The notes: a model not told the origin generated them from the sequence alone. 64,000 nucleotides of DNA from Catalinimonas niigatensis (GCF_030506285.1 NZ_CP119422.1:4017501-4081500), one strand, 5' to 3'. Counted from the stretch's first letter, positions 1-9,448 are shown. A program made the numbers and translations.

Positions 1-2279
1 ATGAAGAAGAAAAAAAGAAGGGACTATCGCTAGAGCAACCTGTAGTGAGAAACAGGATTGTCAACAGTTCTTTTGATAAAGCTATAAGTGCCAATCCCGC
101 ACCTTTATATCATCCTTCCTATGCTCAGCGGGTCAAGCTCGGCAATTTTGAAGATGATATGAAGCAAATTGCCGACTACGACTGGATTATTGAAGTAGTG
201 GTGGAAAAACTGGATATCAAGAAAGTAGTGTTTGAGCAGGTAGAGCAATTCCGTAAACCTGGTACACTCATTACCTCTAATACTTCAGGTATTCCCATTA
301 ATATGATGCTGGATGGCCGCAGCGAAGATTTTCAAAGACATTTTTGCGGTACTCACTTCTTTAACCCGCCCCGATATCTGCGCTTGCTGGAAATCATCCC
401 TTCTCAGAAAACTGATCCTGAAATCGTAGATTTTCTGATGCATTATGGAGATCTGTATCTGGGTAAGGAGACCGTACTTTGTAAAGATACACCGGCATTC
501 ATTGCCAATCGTGTTGGGGTGTATGGCATTCTTTCAGCCATGCATACCGTAGAGAAAATGGGACTCACTGTAGGGGAAGTAGACCGCCTGACCGGCCCTC
601 TGATCGGCCGTGCCAAATCCGCCACCTTTCGTACCATGGATGTAGTGGGTTTGGATACTACCGTCAATGTCGCCAACAACCTCTACCACGTATTGAAATA
701 TGACGAATCGCGGGAGACTTTCAAGCTACCGGGTATTGTCAAAGAATTGTATGACCGAAAATGGCTGGGCGATAAAACCGGACAAGGCTATTATAAGAAA
801 ATAAAAGATGAAAAAGGGAAGTCAGTCATCTTAGAACTGGATTTTAAGACCTATGAATACGGCGAAAAATCCAGAGCCAATTTCCCTTCCCTGGAAATGG
901 CCAAGCCTAAGGATGATTTAAAAGAGCGCTTAAAAATTTTAATCAGTGCTCAGGACAAAGCCGGAGAGTTTTATCGTGCTCACTTTTACGATCTTTTCCG
1001 TTACTGCACTTTCCGCATTCCTGAAATTGCTGATGAGCTTTTCCGTATAGACCAGGCTGTAAGTGCAGGATTTGGCTGGGAAGCTGGACCCTTTGAAACC
1101 TGGGATATGCTGGGTGTGAAGAAGACAGTGAGCAAAATGGAAGAAGCAGGCCAGAAACCTGCTCAGTGGGTATATGATATGCTGGAGAGTGGAGCAGAGA
1201 GCTTCTATAAGTCAGAGAACGGGAAACGCATGTACTATGACATTGAAAGCAAAGCGTATCAGGTTGTGCCAGGTACTGATGATTTTATCCTGCTGGATAC
1301 TTTGCGGGAGAACAAGGTACTATGGAGCAGTGATGGCGCTTCCATCCTGGATCTGGGCGATGGTGTACTCAATGTAGAGTTTCATACCAAAATGAATACA
1401 CTGGGCAACGATCCCGTGGAAGCCATTAATCGTGCCATTGACATGGCTGAGAAAGAATATACCGGAGTCGTCATTGGCAATGAAGGGCAGAATTTCTCTG
1501 CCGGAGCCAATCTGGCTATGCTTTTTATGTATGCCATAGAGCAGGAGTTTGATGAGGTGGAAATGATGATTCGTCAGTTCCAGAATACCATGATGCGTGC
1601 CCGCTACTCCTCTATTCCGGTAGTAGTGGCACCCCACGGACTGTCACTGGGAGGTGGTTGCGAACTTACCATGCATGCCGATCAGGTAGTGGCATCTGCC
1701 GAAACCTACATCGGTTTGGTAGAAGTAGGCGTTGGACTGATTCCCGCCGGAGGAGGTACCAAAGAGATGGCTTTGAGAGTATCTGATAGCCTGGAAGCAG
1801 GAGATGTGGAGTTCAATGCCCTGCAGAATGCATTCATGAATATTGCCACTGCTAAAGTCGCTACCTCAGCCAGAGAGGCCTACGATATGCACATCCTGCG
1901 CGATCGGGATATCGTGACGATGAACAAAAACAGGCTCATCGCTGATGCAAAAGAAGCGGTGCTGGCAATGGCAGAGCAGGGCTATTCCCAGCCTACTCAT
2001 CGTAAGGATATCAAAGTACAGGGAAAACCTGGCATAGCTCTCTTTTTAGCAGGTATCTATGGAATGCATCAGGGGCGTTATATCTCTGACCACGATAAAA
2101 AGATTGCTGAGAAAATTGCGTATGTGATGTGTGGAGGTGAGTTATCCTACCCTCAAATGGTTTCTGAGCAATACCTGCTGGATATGGAAAGGGAAGCTTT
2201 TCTGTCTCTTACAGGCGAAAAGAAAACATTAGAGCGCATTCAATCCTTATTACAGGGAGGAAAGCCACTAAGAAATTAA
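1..2279 (+). CDS. 3-hydroxyacyl-CoA dehydrogenase / enoyl-CoA hydratase fusion, 5' end cut by the window
   Basis: Beta-oxidation enzyme that hydrates enoyl-CoA and oxidises the resulting 3-hydroxyacyl-CoA with NAD. The frame is open back to base 3 (upstream codons read EEEKKKGLSLEQPVV), so the GTG at 45 is not the start. The true start and the glycine-rich NAD-binding loop lie outside the window. The dehydrogenase part comes first (SNTSGIP, THFFNPPRYLRLLEIIP). The crotonase-fold hydratase is C-terminal, with the oxyanion-hole segment FSAGANLAM followed by GLSLGGGCELTMHAD and GVGLIPAGGGTKEM. This order is the reverse of E. coli FadB and is the usual form in Bacteroidota. A terminator follows. 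Family assignment is secure; chain-length preference cannot be read from the sequence. Confidence 0.93.
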   Translation, partial: EEEKKKGLSLEQPVVRNRIVNSSFDKAISANPAPLYHPSYAQRVKLGNFEDDMKQIADYDWIIEVVVEKLDIKKVVFEQVEQFRKPGTLITSNTSGIPINMMLDGRSEDFQRHFCGTHFFNPPRYLRLLEIIPSQKTDPEIVDFLMHYGDLYLGKETVLCKDTPAFIANRVGVYGILSAMHTVEKMGLTVGEVDRLTGPLIGRAKSATFRTMDVVGLDTTVNVANNLYHVLKYDESRETFKLPGIVKELYDRKWLGDKTGQGYYKKIKDEKGKSVILELDFKTYEYGEKSRANFPSLEMAKPKDDLKERLKILISAQDKAGEFYRAHFYDLFRYCTFRIPEIADELFRIDQAVSAGFGWEAGPFETWDMLGVKKTVSKMEEAGQKPAQWVYDMLESGAESFYKSENGKRMYYDIESKAYQVVPGTDDFILLDTLRENKVLWSSDGASILDLGDGVLNVEFHTKMNTLGNDPVEAINRAIDMAEKEYTGVVIGNEGQNFSAGANLAMLFMYAIEQEFDEVEMMIRQFQNTMMRARYSSIPVVVAPHGLSLGGGCELTMHADQVVASAETYIGLVEVGVGLIPAGGGTKEMALRVSDSLEAGDVEFNALQNAFMNIATAKVATSAREAYDMHILRDRDIVTMNKNRLIADAKEAVLAMAEQGYSQPTHRKDIKVQGKPGIALFLAGIYGMHQGRYISDHDKKIAEKIAYVMCGGELSYPQMVSEQYLLDMEREAFLSLTGEKKTLERIQSLLQGGKPLRN

Positions 2280-2302
2280 GTTGAATAGAGCGATTGTAAG
2301 TC

Positions 2303-2339
2303 AAACCGGCTTCTGCGATGATGTGGAAGCCGGTTTTTT
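2303..2339 (+). terminator. Rho-independent terminator after the beta-oxidation gene
   Basis: A perfect 10-bp stem (2303-2312 with 2327-2336, AAACCGGCTT/AAGCCGGTTT) encloses a 14-base loop. A T-run ends at 2339. It lies 23 bases after the stop codon. Confidence 0.8.
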
Positions 2340-2403
2340 GTTTGCCGGGGCAAAACAATACATCTGGCCTCACTCCTGTAAATTTCGTATGTTTAAAAAA
2401 TGA

Positions 2404-2985
2404 ATGACTATGGAAGCTGTGGAAAAGCTTGCGGAAGCACACAAACTAAAATATACGACTGAAGATATCTCCAAGCTGTACAAAGCAGGCATTCTTCAGG
2501 AAGAAGATCGTATTGAATTGATAGATGGTGAAATTTTTTATATGAGTCCCATTAATTTCACCCACGCCCAGTGGGTCAACAAGCTAACGGATATTTTTAA
2601 CCAGCAGCTTAGAGATACTCATTTTGTAAATGCACAAAATCCACTGAAGCTTAACAAGCATAGTATATTGCAACCTGATATCGCAATCTTTGAGCGAGAG
2701 CAGTTTTTCAAGCTCACCGACCATCCCACGGCTGATATGGTGAAGTTGCTTATAGAAGTAGCAGACAGCAGTTATGCTGGAGATCGCAACATCAAATTAT
2801 CGAGATATGCTGAGGCAAACATTGCGGAAGTATGGGTCATTAACCTTCAGTCCAAAGTAATAGAAGTGTTTAGCCAACCCAGGCAGCAACAATATCTTAG
2901 TCAACAGACATACCTGAGTGATCAGTCAGTTCCTACACCTTTCCATTTTTCTATTCCTGTCAGTGATATCGTGGGGAATAAATAG
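2404..2985 (+). CDS. Uma2-family (DUF820) PD-(D/E)XK endonuclease-like protein
   Basis: 193-residue protein of the Uma2/DUF820 family, a restriction-endonuclease-fold group of unknown cellular role that is often present in many copies. The N-terminus has the typical YTTEDISKLYKAGIL followed by RIELIDGEIF. The core shows LQPDIAIF and LLIEVADSS, which match the acidic positions of the PD-(D/E)XK fold. The late block AEANIAEVWVINL is also typical. An alternative start is the ATG two codons downstream at 2410. It stands alone between a terminator and the threonine genes, so context gives no function. Confidence 0.8.
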   Translation: MTMEAVEKLAEAHKLKYTTEDISKLYKAGILQEEDRIELIDGEIFYMSPINFTHAQWVNKLTDIFNQQLRDTHFVNAQNPLKLNKHSILQPDIAIFEREQFFKLTDHPTADMVKLLIEVADSSYAGDRNIKLSRYAEANIAEVWVINLQSKVIEVFSQPRQQQYLSQQTYLSDQSVPTPFHFSIPVSDIVGNK

Positions 2986-3055
2986 CCCCTGATTTTTGTT
3001 TTTCAATCCAAATGCTTCCTTTTGCACGCAGGCTTAGTATTTTAAGATAATTCAC

Positions 3056-3063
3056 TATTTTTG
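3056..3063 (+). promoter_or_regulatory. Putative -7 element (TAnnTTTG) for thrB
   Basis: TATTTTTG matches the Bacteroidota -7 consensus TAnnTTTG and lies about 80 bases before the thrB start. I see no good TTG at the -33 spacing, so this is tentative. Confidence 0.35.
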
Positions 3064-3145
3064 CAACTTGCTTCGCAAATAGGGTGAAATAAAGCAGACA
3101 GCTTAATACGCTGCCTTCTCACTCTTTAAACATTTACTCACGATT

Positions 3146-4099
3146 TTGGAAAAAAGCATACGTGTATTTGCTCCCGCTACGGTAGCTAATGTAGCTTGTG
3201 GATTTGATATTATGGGTTTTGCCATAGAGCAGCCCGGTGATGAGGTCGTCATGCGCCTTACCGACAAACGAGGTGTGGTTAAGATTGATAAAATTGTTGG
3301 TGATGAAGGTAAATTACCACTTGATCCGGAAAAGAATACTGTAAGTCTGGTTGTACAGCAACTGTTGAAGGATGTGAACTCGCGCTATGGGGTAAGTATT
3401 ACGCTCTATAAAAATATGCCTCTGGGCAGCGGATTGGGTTCTAGTGCAGCCAGTGCGGTAGCTGGTCTGTTTGCAGTCAACGAACTTTTGCTTCGCCACG
3501 AGCCAGAGAAAGCTATTCAGGAAAGAAAAGGATTGCTTCCTTATGCCATGGAAGGGGAAAGGCTCGCTTGCGGATCAGCGCACGCGGATAATGTCGCTCC
3601 GGCGCTGATGGGTGGTTTTGTGTTGGTCAGGAGTTATGAGCCTTTAGACGTAATCACCATTCCCACACCGCTTTCGCTCTGGGTCACGGTCATTCATCCT
3701 CAGGTGGAAGTGCAGACGAGAGATGCCCGAAGTATCTTGCGCAAACAAATTTCCCTCAAAGATGCTATTGTACAATGGGGCAATACCGCCGGACTGGTAG
3801 CCGGTTTGTGGCAGTGTGATTATGAACTGATTGGGCGGTCTATGCAGGATGTGATTGTAGAACCTATTCGCTCCATCCTGATTCCCGGCTTCGATAGCGT
3901 AAAATACAATGCCATGCGTGCAGGCGCTTTAGGTTGTGGTATTTCCGGTTCCGGACCATCTGTCTTTGCACTAAGCAGAGATGAAGAAACAGCAATTGAA
4001 GTAGGACGTAAGATGCAAAATGCCTTTGGTATGCTTAATATTGATAGTGAGGTGTATGTCTCACCCATCAACCGCGAAGGCCCCCGTGTAGTAGAATGA
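3146..4099 (+). CDS. thrB: Homoserine kinase
   Basis: GHMP-superfamily kinase that phosphorylates L-homoserine with ATP to give O-phosphohomoserine, the substrate of the next enzyme in threonine synthesis. The 317-residue length is normal for the family. The ATP-binding loop is visible at residues 92-103 (PLGSGLGSSAAS), and the C-terminal GHMP motif is CGISGSGPSVFAL. Translation starts at a TTG (3146); no in-frame ATG lies nearby, and the family-typical start IRVFAPATVANVACGFD follows directly. Threonine synthase lies 180 bases downstream on the same strand. The upstream aspartokinase/homoserine dehydrogenase gene that often precedes thrB is not here. Confidence 0.95.
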   Translation: MEKSIRVFAPATVANVACGFDIMGFAIEQPGDEVVMRLTDKRGVVKIDKIVGDEGKLPLDPEKNTVSLVVQQLLKDVNSRYGVSITLYKNMPLGSGLGSSAASAVAGLFAVNELLLRHEPEKAIQERKGLLPYAMEGERLACGSAHADNVAPALMGGFVLVRSYEPLDVITIPTPLSLWVTVIHPQVEVQTRDARSILRKQISLKDAIVQWGNTAGLVAGLWQCDYELIGRSMQDVIVEPIRSILIPGFDSVKYNAMRAGALGCGISGSGPSVFALSRDEETAIEVGRKMQNAFGMLNIDSEVYVSPINREGPRVVE

Positions 4100-4278
4100 A
4101 CAAAGTACAATGTGCATTGAACAGTGAGTAATGAATTAGTAACGAATTACAAAGCTTGGATTTTCAGCCTGCACGCTGACTTTAATGCAGGATGTAATTT
4201 GTAATCGCGACCTGTCCCAGTCGGGCATGACCACGATGGCCGTATTTAATTTTCAATCTTTAACGTGCAATTTTTCCT
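4100..4278. other. thrB-thrC spacer with imperfect inverted repeats
   Basis: This 179-base spacer holds ATTACAAA and its complement TTTGTAAT, flanking CCTGCA/TGCAGG. It could fold into a long interrupted hairpin. No reading frame is convincing. It may be a leftover intergenic repeat or an mRNA structure between thrB and thrC. Confidence 0.35.
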
Positions 4279-5652
4279 ATGCAACTATATAGCACTAACG
4301 ACTCTAAAAAAGCCCGAAAGGTTAATTTTCAGCAGGCACTCTTTCACAGTATGCCGGAAGATAAAGGGCTATACATGCCTGAGTTTTTCCCTCAGCTCAA
4401 AGACAGCTTTTTTGAAAACATAGAAAACCTCACCTTTCAGGACATTGCTTTTGAAGTAGCTGAGGCTTTGTTAGGAGATGAAATCCCGGCTCTGAAGCTG
4501 CGTGAAATCATTGATGATGGCATCAATTTCTCTGCGCCAGTCGTTAAACTGGATGAACAAATCCATGTGCTGGAACTGTTTCATGGACCTACACTGGCTT
4601 TTAAGGATTTTGGAGCTCGCTTTATGGCACGCACCATGTCCTGGTTTTTGCAGGAAAGTCCTTCCGACAAAGAAATCCACATCCTGGTGGCTACCTCAGG
4701 AGACACAGGAGGAGCCGTAGCGCAAGGTTTTCTGAATGTACCGGGTATCAAAGTAACGCTGCTGTACCCCAAAGGTAAAGTGAGCGAACTACAGGAAAAA
4801 CAACTCACCACCGTTGGCAATAATGTAGAAGCCCTGGAGATAGAGGGTACTTTTGATGACTGCCAGCGTATGGTCAAAGAAGCTTTTCTGGACAAAGAAC
4901 TGCGTGCGCATATGCAACTGTCTTCTGCCAATTCCATCAACATCAGCAGGCTTATTCCTCAATCTTTTTACTACTTCAACGCCTATGCGCAACTGAAGAG
5001 AGAACCTTCTTTTGATCCCAAAAGAAAACTGGTTTTTTCTGTACCGAGTGGCAATTTTGGAAATCTGTGCGGAGGATTGATAGCTAAACGTTTGGGCTTA
5101 CCCATTCATCATATGGTTGCCGCTACCAATGCCAACGACATTGTGCCCAAGTATCTGGACAGTGGCAAATTTGATCCCAGACCTTCCTTACAAACTATCT
5201 CCAATGCGATGGATGTGGGCAATCCCAGCAACTTTGCCCGTCTTCAGGCTTTTTATCAGCACCTTCCTGATGTAAAAGATTTTGATCTGCTGATGGAAAT
5301 GCAAAATGAAATCATCGGCAAACGCTATGATGATGAACAAACCCGCATGGCCATCAAAGAAGTGTACGATACCTACTATGGCTATATCATGTGCCCACAT
5401 ACCGCCGTGGGTTACCTTGGATTGAAGGATTATCTTGCTCAAAACGAAACTTCCTATCCGGATGATGATGTGTACGGTGTAGTGCTGGCCACTGCCCACC
5501 CTGCCAAATTTATTGATACGGTGGAGGAAACCATTGGCGAAAAAGTGAAGATGCCCGATAGCCTGCAGGCTTTGATGCAATCAGAAAAGAATGCTACCCT
5601 GATTCCTGCTGATTTCCAGGCCTTAAAAACACATTTGTTGTCAAAATCATAA
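4279..5652 (+). CDS. thrC: Threonine synthase
   Basis: PLP-dependent enzyme that converts O-phosphohomoserine to threonine. The PLP-binding lysine is K109 in FHGPTLAFKDFGARF, and the substrate/cofactor loop ATSGDTGGAVAQGF follows. The phosphate-binding segment SVPSGNFGNLCGG is also present. At 457 residues it is the longer, N-terminally extended class of threonine synthase (LYSTNDSKKARKVNFQQAL). It lies downstream of thrB, so the two last steps of the pathway are encoded together. A perfect 11-bp hairpin follows the stop. Confidence 0.95.
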   Translation: MQLYSTNDSKKARKVNFQQALFHSMPEDKGLYMPEFFPQLKDSFFENIENLTFQDIAFEVAEALLGDEIPALKLREIIDDGINFSAPVVKLDEQIHVLELFHGPTLAFKDFGARFMARTMSWFLQESPSDKEIHILVATSGDTGGAVAQGFLNVPGIKVTLLYPKGKVSELQEKQLTTVGNNVEALEIEGTFDDCQRMVKEAFLDKELRAHMQLSSANSINISRLIPQSFYYFNAYAQLKREPSFDPKRKLVFSVPSGNFGNLCGGLIAKRLGLPIHHMVAATNANDIVPKYLDSGKFDPRPSLQTISNAMDVGNPSNFARLQAFYQHLPDVKDFDLLMEMQNEIIGKRYDDEQTRMAIKEVYDTYYGYIMCPHTAVGYLGLKDYLAQNETSYPDDDVYGVVLATAHPAKFIDTVEETIGEKVKMPDSLQALMQSEKNATLIPADFQALKTHLLSKS

Positions 5653-5707
5653 AGGACTAAGCATTTGCTGCGTTTTTCATTTCGGTATTTGAATTTTAAT
5701 TACCTCA

Positions 5708-5735
5708 AAACACATGAACATCTCTTCATGTGTTT
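5708..5735 (+). terminator. Perfect hairpin after thrC
   Basis: AAACACATGAA at 5708-5718 pairs fully with TTCATGTGTTT at 5725-5735 around a 6-base loop. There is only a short T stretch inside the stem, so it is a weak or bidirectional terminator at best. Confidence 0.5.
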
Positions 5736-5788
5736 CGTTAGAAATGGTATAAAGCATTTACTAACGTATTAAGAAAGAAATAGCCGAT

Positions 5789-7126
5789 ATGAAGATAAAG
5801 CAATTTTATGACGACGGACTGGCGCATGCCTCCTATGCCATCATCAGCAAAGGTAAGGCAGCACTGATTGATCCCGCCCGTGATCCGAAACCTTACCTGG
5901 ATTTTGCCAAAGAACAAAAAGCAGATATTGTAGCCGTTTTTGAGACGCATCCTCATGCTGATTTCGTGAGCAGTCACCTGGAGTTGCATACCAAAGCAGG
6001 TGCTACCATTTACATCAATGGTGATATGGGCGCGGCTTATCCTCATCAGATCCTGGAAGATGGAGAAGAAGTGCAGATAGGCGAAGTTACAATACGGGCG
6101 CTGTATACGCCTGGCCACTCTCCTGATCACAGTACCTATTTATTGATAGACGAAGCCGCTAAGCCTCATGCTGTTTTTACCGGCGACTCGCTCTTTGTAG
6201 GCGATGTAGGGCGACCGGACCTGCGCGAAGGGGCAGGCAAGACCAAAGCCCAGCGCAAAGAGTTGGCGCGTAAGATGTACCATACCATCAACCATGTATT
6301 CAAGTCACTGGACGACGATATCATCGTTTATCCTGCCCATGGCGCAGGTTCGCTTTGCGGCAAAAACATGAGTTCGGACAAATCCAGTACGATTGGACGG
6401 GAGAAAGAAGAAAACTGGGCTTTCCAGATCCAACAGGAAGAGGAGTTTGTAAAAGCCCTGTTGGAGGACCAACCTTTCGTTCCTCACTATTTTCCCTATG
6501 ATGTGGAAGTGAACCGTACAGGAGCAAGTCCGCTGGAAGAAAGTATCAGAGCGGTATCCCGTCAGAATTATGACGTACCCTTGGAAAAAGGAGTATTGAT
6601 TGTAGACACCCGTCCTAAAGAACAGTTCAAACAGGGACATTTTCCGGGAGCCTTCAACATCATGAACGGCGAAAAATTTGAAACCTGGCTGGGCTCTATT
6701 GTCAAGCCGGAAGAACCTTACTATCTGATCGCTGAAAATGAGCAGGAGTTGGATGAAGTGATTCGTAAAGCTGCCAAAATTGGCTACGAAAAACAGATCA
6801 GAACAGCAAGGGTTGTTTCCCAGCCAAAAGATCAGCCGAGCGCTAAACTGGATCTGGAACACTTTAAGGAACATCCCGACGCCTATCAAGTCGTAGATTT
6901 GCGCAATCTTAGCGAAGGCGATAATCTGTTTGAACAGGCGCAACGAATTCCGTTGCATGAATTGAGAGAAAGAGTAGAAGAAATCAAAACGGATAAGCCT
7001 GTTGTCGTGCACTGTGCCGGAGGCTATCGTTCTGCCGCAGGTAGCAGTATCCTTGAAGGCGCATTGGATACTAAAGTATATGACCTGAGCGAAGCGGTCA
7101 AAGACTTTACACCTCAGGAAGCGTAA
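5789..7126 (+). CDS. Metallo-beta-lactamase fold protein with two rhodanese domains (persulfide dioxygenase-like)
   Basis: Predicted sulfur-metabolism enzyme of the ETHE1/CstB-like group, which oxidises or transfers persulfide sulfur. Residues 1-240 form the metallo-beta-lactamase domain: metal ligands THPHAD (H54, H56, D58), H110 in TPGHSPDH, the aspartate in FTGDSLF, and AHGAG. The residue after D58 is Phe where many relatives have a second His. Two rhodanese domains follow. The first (from about residue 265, VLIVDTRPKEQF) lacks a catalytic Cys. The second has C409 in VVHCAGGYRSA and should be active. A strong terminator follows, so the gene is probably monocistronic. The substrate is inferred from the family. 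Confidence 0.85.
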   Translation: MKIKQFYDDGLAHASYAIISKGKAALIDPARDPKPYLDFAKEQKADIVAVFETHPHADFVSSHLELHTKAGATIYINGDMGAAYPHQILEDGEEVQIGEVTIRALYTPGHSPDHSTYLLIDEAAKPHAVFTGDSLFVGDVGRPDLREGAGKTKAQRKELARKMYHTINHVFKSLDDDIIVYPAHGAGSLCGKNMSSDKSSTIGREKEENWAFQIQQEEEFVKALLEDQPFVPHYFPYDVEVNRTGASPLEESIRAVSRQNYDVPLEKGVLIVDTRPKEQFKQGHFPGAFNIMNGEKFETWLGSIVKPEEPYYLIAENEQELDEVIRKAAKIGYEKQIRTARVVSQPKDQPSAKLDLEHFKEHPDAYQVVDLRNLSEGDNLFEQAQRIPLHELRERVEEIKTDKPVVVHCAGGYRSAAGSSILEGALDTKVYDLSEAVKDFTPQEA

Positions 7127-7152
7127 GCTGAGTGTTTAACAATTGTAGTCTT

Positions 7153-7185
7153 AAAACCTCTGTAATGAATGCAGAGGTTTTTTTT
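7153..7185 (+). terminator. Rho-independent terminator
   Basis: The 10-bp perfect stem AAAACCTCTG/CAGAGGTTTT (7153-7162 with 7172-7181) has a 9-base loop and a run of eight T. It closes the metallo-beta-lactamase/rhodanese gene. Confidence 0.85.
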
Positions 7186-7311
7186 ACCTAAACAAGACTT
7201 TGTACTTAGACTTGAAAAACAAAAGTATTTGTGTGTATCTTATCTTTTCAGTATATGCTTAACACTCTATAGTGAAGCATCATTTTTTGATCACAACTTA
7301 ATCTTACAGGT

Positions 7312-8991
7312 ATGCTCAAGTCCTTCTTTTATATATTCATGTCCCTCAGCAGCTTGGGAATCTTTGCCGCCTGTAGTACCCAAAGTTCTCTTCACGAAGA
7401 AAGTGGAAGTATGGACGCTGTAGCAGCTTCTCCTATTCAGGAAAAGCTAAATAAGTATACTACCGTAACGCTGGATGCAGATGTGAGCTATCTATCTGAC
7501 AAACAGCAGAAAGCTGTTGCCCTGCTGATAGAAGCGGCAGAGCTGATGAATGAACTGTTCTGGTACGAAGCCTATGGAAGAAAAGATAGCCTGTTGCAGG
7601 CTGTGGATGATCCTGCTGCAAAAAGGTTTATTGCCATCAACTATGGTCCCTGGGATCGGCTGGCAGATAATGAGCCATTCATTGAAGGGGTAGGCCCTAA
7701 ACCTGCCGGGGCTAATTTTTATCCGGTGGATATGAGTAAAGAGGAATTTGAACAGGCCAATCTGCCCGACAAAGCCAGTCTGTATACCTTCATCCGCAGG
7801 AATGAAGCAGGCGAACTGATCAGCATTCCTTACCATGAAATATTTCAAGAGCAGGTTACCCAGGCTGGTGAGCTACTCAAAGAGGCGGCCATGCTGGCCG
7901 AAGATCCTGATTTTAAAGCATACCTTAACCTGCGCGCCGAGGCACTGCTCACTGACAATTATCAGCCCAGCGATCTGGCCTGGATGGACATGAAGAACAA
8001 TGCCATTGATGTAGTCATTGGCCCGATAGAAACGTATGAAGATCAGCTTTTCGGCTACAAAGCCGCCCATGAGGCTTATGTGCTGCTCAAAGACCAGGAA
8101 TGGAGCCAGCGTCTGGAAAAATATGCTGCCTTCTTGCCTGAACTACAGCGCAATCTGCCGGTAGAGGCCAGATACAAACAGGAACAGCCCGGCAGTGACG
8201 CTGACCTGGGCGCTTATGATGTCGTCTACTACGCGGGAGATTGTAATGCAGGCAGCAAAACCATCGCCATCAACCTACCCAATGATGAACAGGTGCAACT
8301 GAAGAAAGGCACCCGACGCCTTCAACTCAAGAATGCGATGCGCGCCAAATATGACGAGATTCTAGTGCCACTGGCAGATATACTGATTGCTGAAGATCAG
8401 CGTCAGCACATTACCTTTGATGCTTTTTTTGCCAACACCATGTTTCACGAAGTGGCCCATGGCCTGGGTATCAAGAACACCATCAATGGCAAAGGAACCG
8501 TGCGTGAAGCGCTGAAAGAACATGCTGCTGCGCTGGAAGAAGGCAAGGCCGATGTGCTGGGCCTGTACATGGTAACCCAACTCTTTGAAAAAGGAGAACT
8601 GGAAGGCGAGCTGAAGGATTATTACACCACCTTTCTGGCCAGTATTTTCCGCAGCGTACGTTTTGGCGCGTCCAGTGCGCATGGGATAGCCAATATGATC
8701 CGTTTCAACTATTTTCAGGAAAAAGGAGCTTTCGTCCGGGATGAAGAAAGCGGAACCTACAGGGTGGATTATGAGAAGATGCGGGAGGCCATGAATACGC
8801 TTTCTGAAGAAATCCTGGTGTTGCAGGGAGAAGGAGATTATGAAAATGTCGCCGCTTTGGTGGAGTCCAAAGGAGCAATCAGTGAGCAGCTACAGGCCGA
8901 CCTAGATCGCCTGGCGGAAGAAGACATTGCCGTGGATGTGGTCTTTGAACAGGGCAGAGAGGTATTGGGATTGGCAGCAACTACCAATTAA
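7312..8991 (+). CDS. M49-like (dipeptidyl peptidase III-related) zinc metallopeptidase, lipoprotein
   Basis: Predicted zinc peptidase anchored to the envelope. The N-terminus is a lipoprotein signal with lipobox GIFAAC, so it is exported and lipidated. The zinc site reads HEVAHG with H379, E380 and H383, followed by EEGKAD at residues 409-414. Classical dipeptidyl peptidase III has HExxGH plus EExxAE. The HExxH form here matches the M49-like branch that in plants is fused to Nudix domains. At 559 residues the length suits the family. Substrate is unknown. The neighbouring minus-strand gene converges 25 bases downstream. Confidence 0.82.
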   Translation: MLKSFFYIFMSLSSLGIFAACSTQSSLHEESGSMDAVAASPIQEKLNKYTTVTLDADVSYLSDKQQKAVALLIEAAELMNELFWYEAYGRKDSLLQAVDDPAAKRFIAINYGPWDRLADNEPFIEGVGPKPAGANFYPVDMSKEEFEQANLPDKASLYTFIRRNEAGELISIPYHEIFQEQVTQAGELLKEAAMLAEDPDFKAYLNLRAEALLTDNYQPSDLAWMDMKNNAIDVVIGPIETYEDQLFGYKAAHEAYVLLKDQEWSQRLEKYAAFLPELQRNLPVEARYKQEQPGSDADLGAYDVVYYAGDCNAGSKTIAINLPNDEQVQLKKGTRRLQLKNAMRAKYDEILVPLADILIAEDQRQHITFDAFFANTMFHEVAHGLGIKNTINGKGTVREALKEHAAALEEGKADVLGLYMVTQLFEKGELEGELKDYYTTFLASIFRSVRFGASSAHGIANMIRFNYFQEKGAFVRDEESGTYRVDYEKMREAMNTLSEEILVLQGEGDYENVAALVESKGAISEQLQADLDRLAEEDIAVDVVFEQGREVLGLAATTN

Positions 8992-9016
8992 CGCAGATGT
9001 AGAGATAAAAAACGTT

Positions 9017-9448
9017 CTATTCGTTCTCTACGGTAATTCCTTCGCAGGCAATCTCCAGTGTCTCCAGCGCTACTTCGCTGGCAGTAGCTTTTAAATCAGA
9101 CCATACGATTTTTACCGGAAAAGCATTCCGTACTTTCCAGCTCATTACCGGCTCATGATTTTCATTCAGGAGGGAAATCGTAATATCTCTTCTTTCTACC
9201 TTGTGTAACTGTATGGTATTCCACCACTGAAAAAACTCGTTGTCACCCTGTACAATGCCACGCTTCAGGGTGATGTTTCCGTATTTCTTAAGGCCGGGCA
9301 TTTTAATAGCAGAGAATTCCGGACTGGCACCCGCACGGTACTCAATCACTTCTACTTCCAGATCAAGCCCACTGACTTCCTGAAAATTGATGCGGGTGCC
9401 ACCCCAGTCTACCTGGAAGTGGAATATAGGTAAAGGAAATTCATTCAT
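9017..9448 (-). CDS. Phage tail-tube-like protein (T4 gp19 / contractile injection tube family), orphan
   Basis: 143-residue protein with the features of the gp19-like tube family (Hcp-like fold): FHFQVDWGG near the N-terminus, then FQEVSGLDLEVEVIEYR, MPGLKKYGNITLKRG, and a C-terminal strand block ending LEIACEGI. In phage tails and extracellular injection systems (Afp/Pvc type) this protein stacks into the inner tube. No sheath, baseplate, spike or ATPase gene lies in the window. Its start codon overlaps the 3' end of the upstream unknown gene by 8 bases, so the two are probably co-translated. It may be a domesticated remnant or part of a dispersed system. Confidence 0.8.
   Translation of the reverse strand: MNEFPLPIFHFQVDWGGTRINFQEVSGLDLEVEVIEYRAGASPEFSAIKMPGLKKYGNITLKRGIVQGDNEFFQWWNTIQLHKVERRDITISLLNENHEPVMSWKVRNAFPVKIVWSDLKATASEVALETLEIACEGITVENE

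Noticed and set aside
6305-7012. 235-codon minus-strand frame
   Set aside because: It is antisense to the rhodanese part of the metallo-beta-lactamase protein and has biased Phe-rich composition.
9017-9448. Complete phage or contractile injection cluster
   Set aside because: No sheath, baseplate, spike, ATPase or lysis genes lie within the window. Only the tube protein is present.
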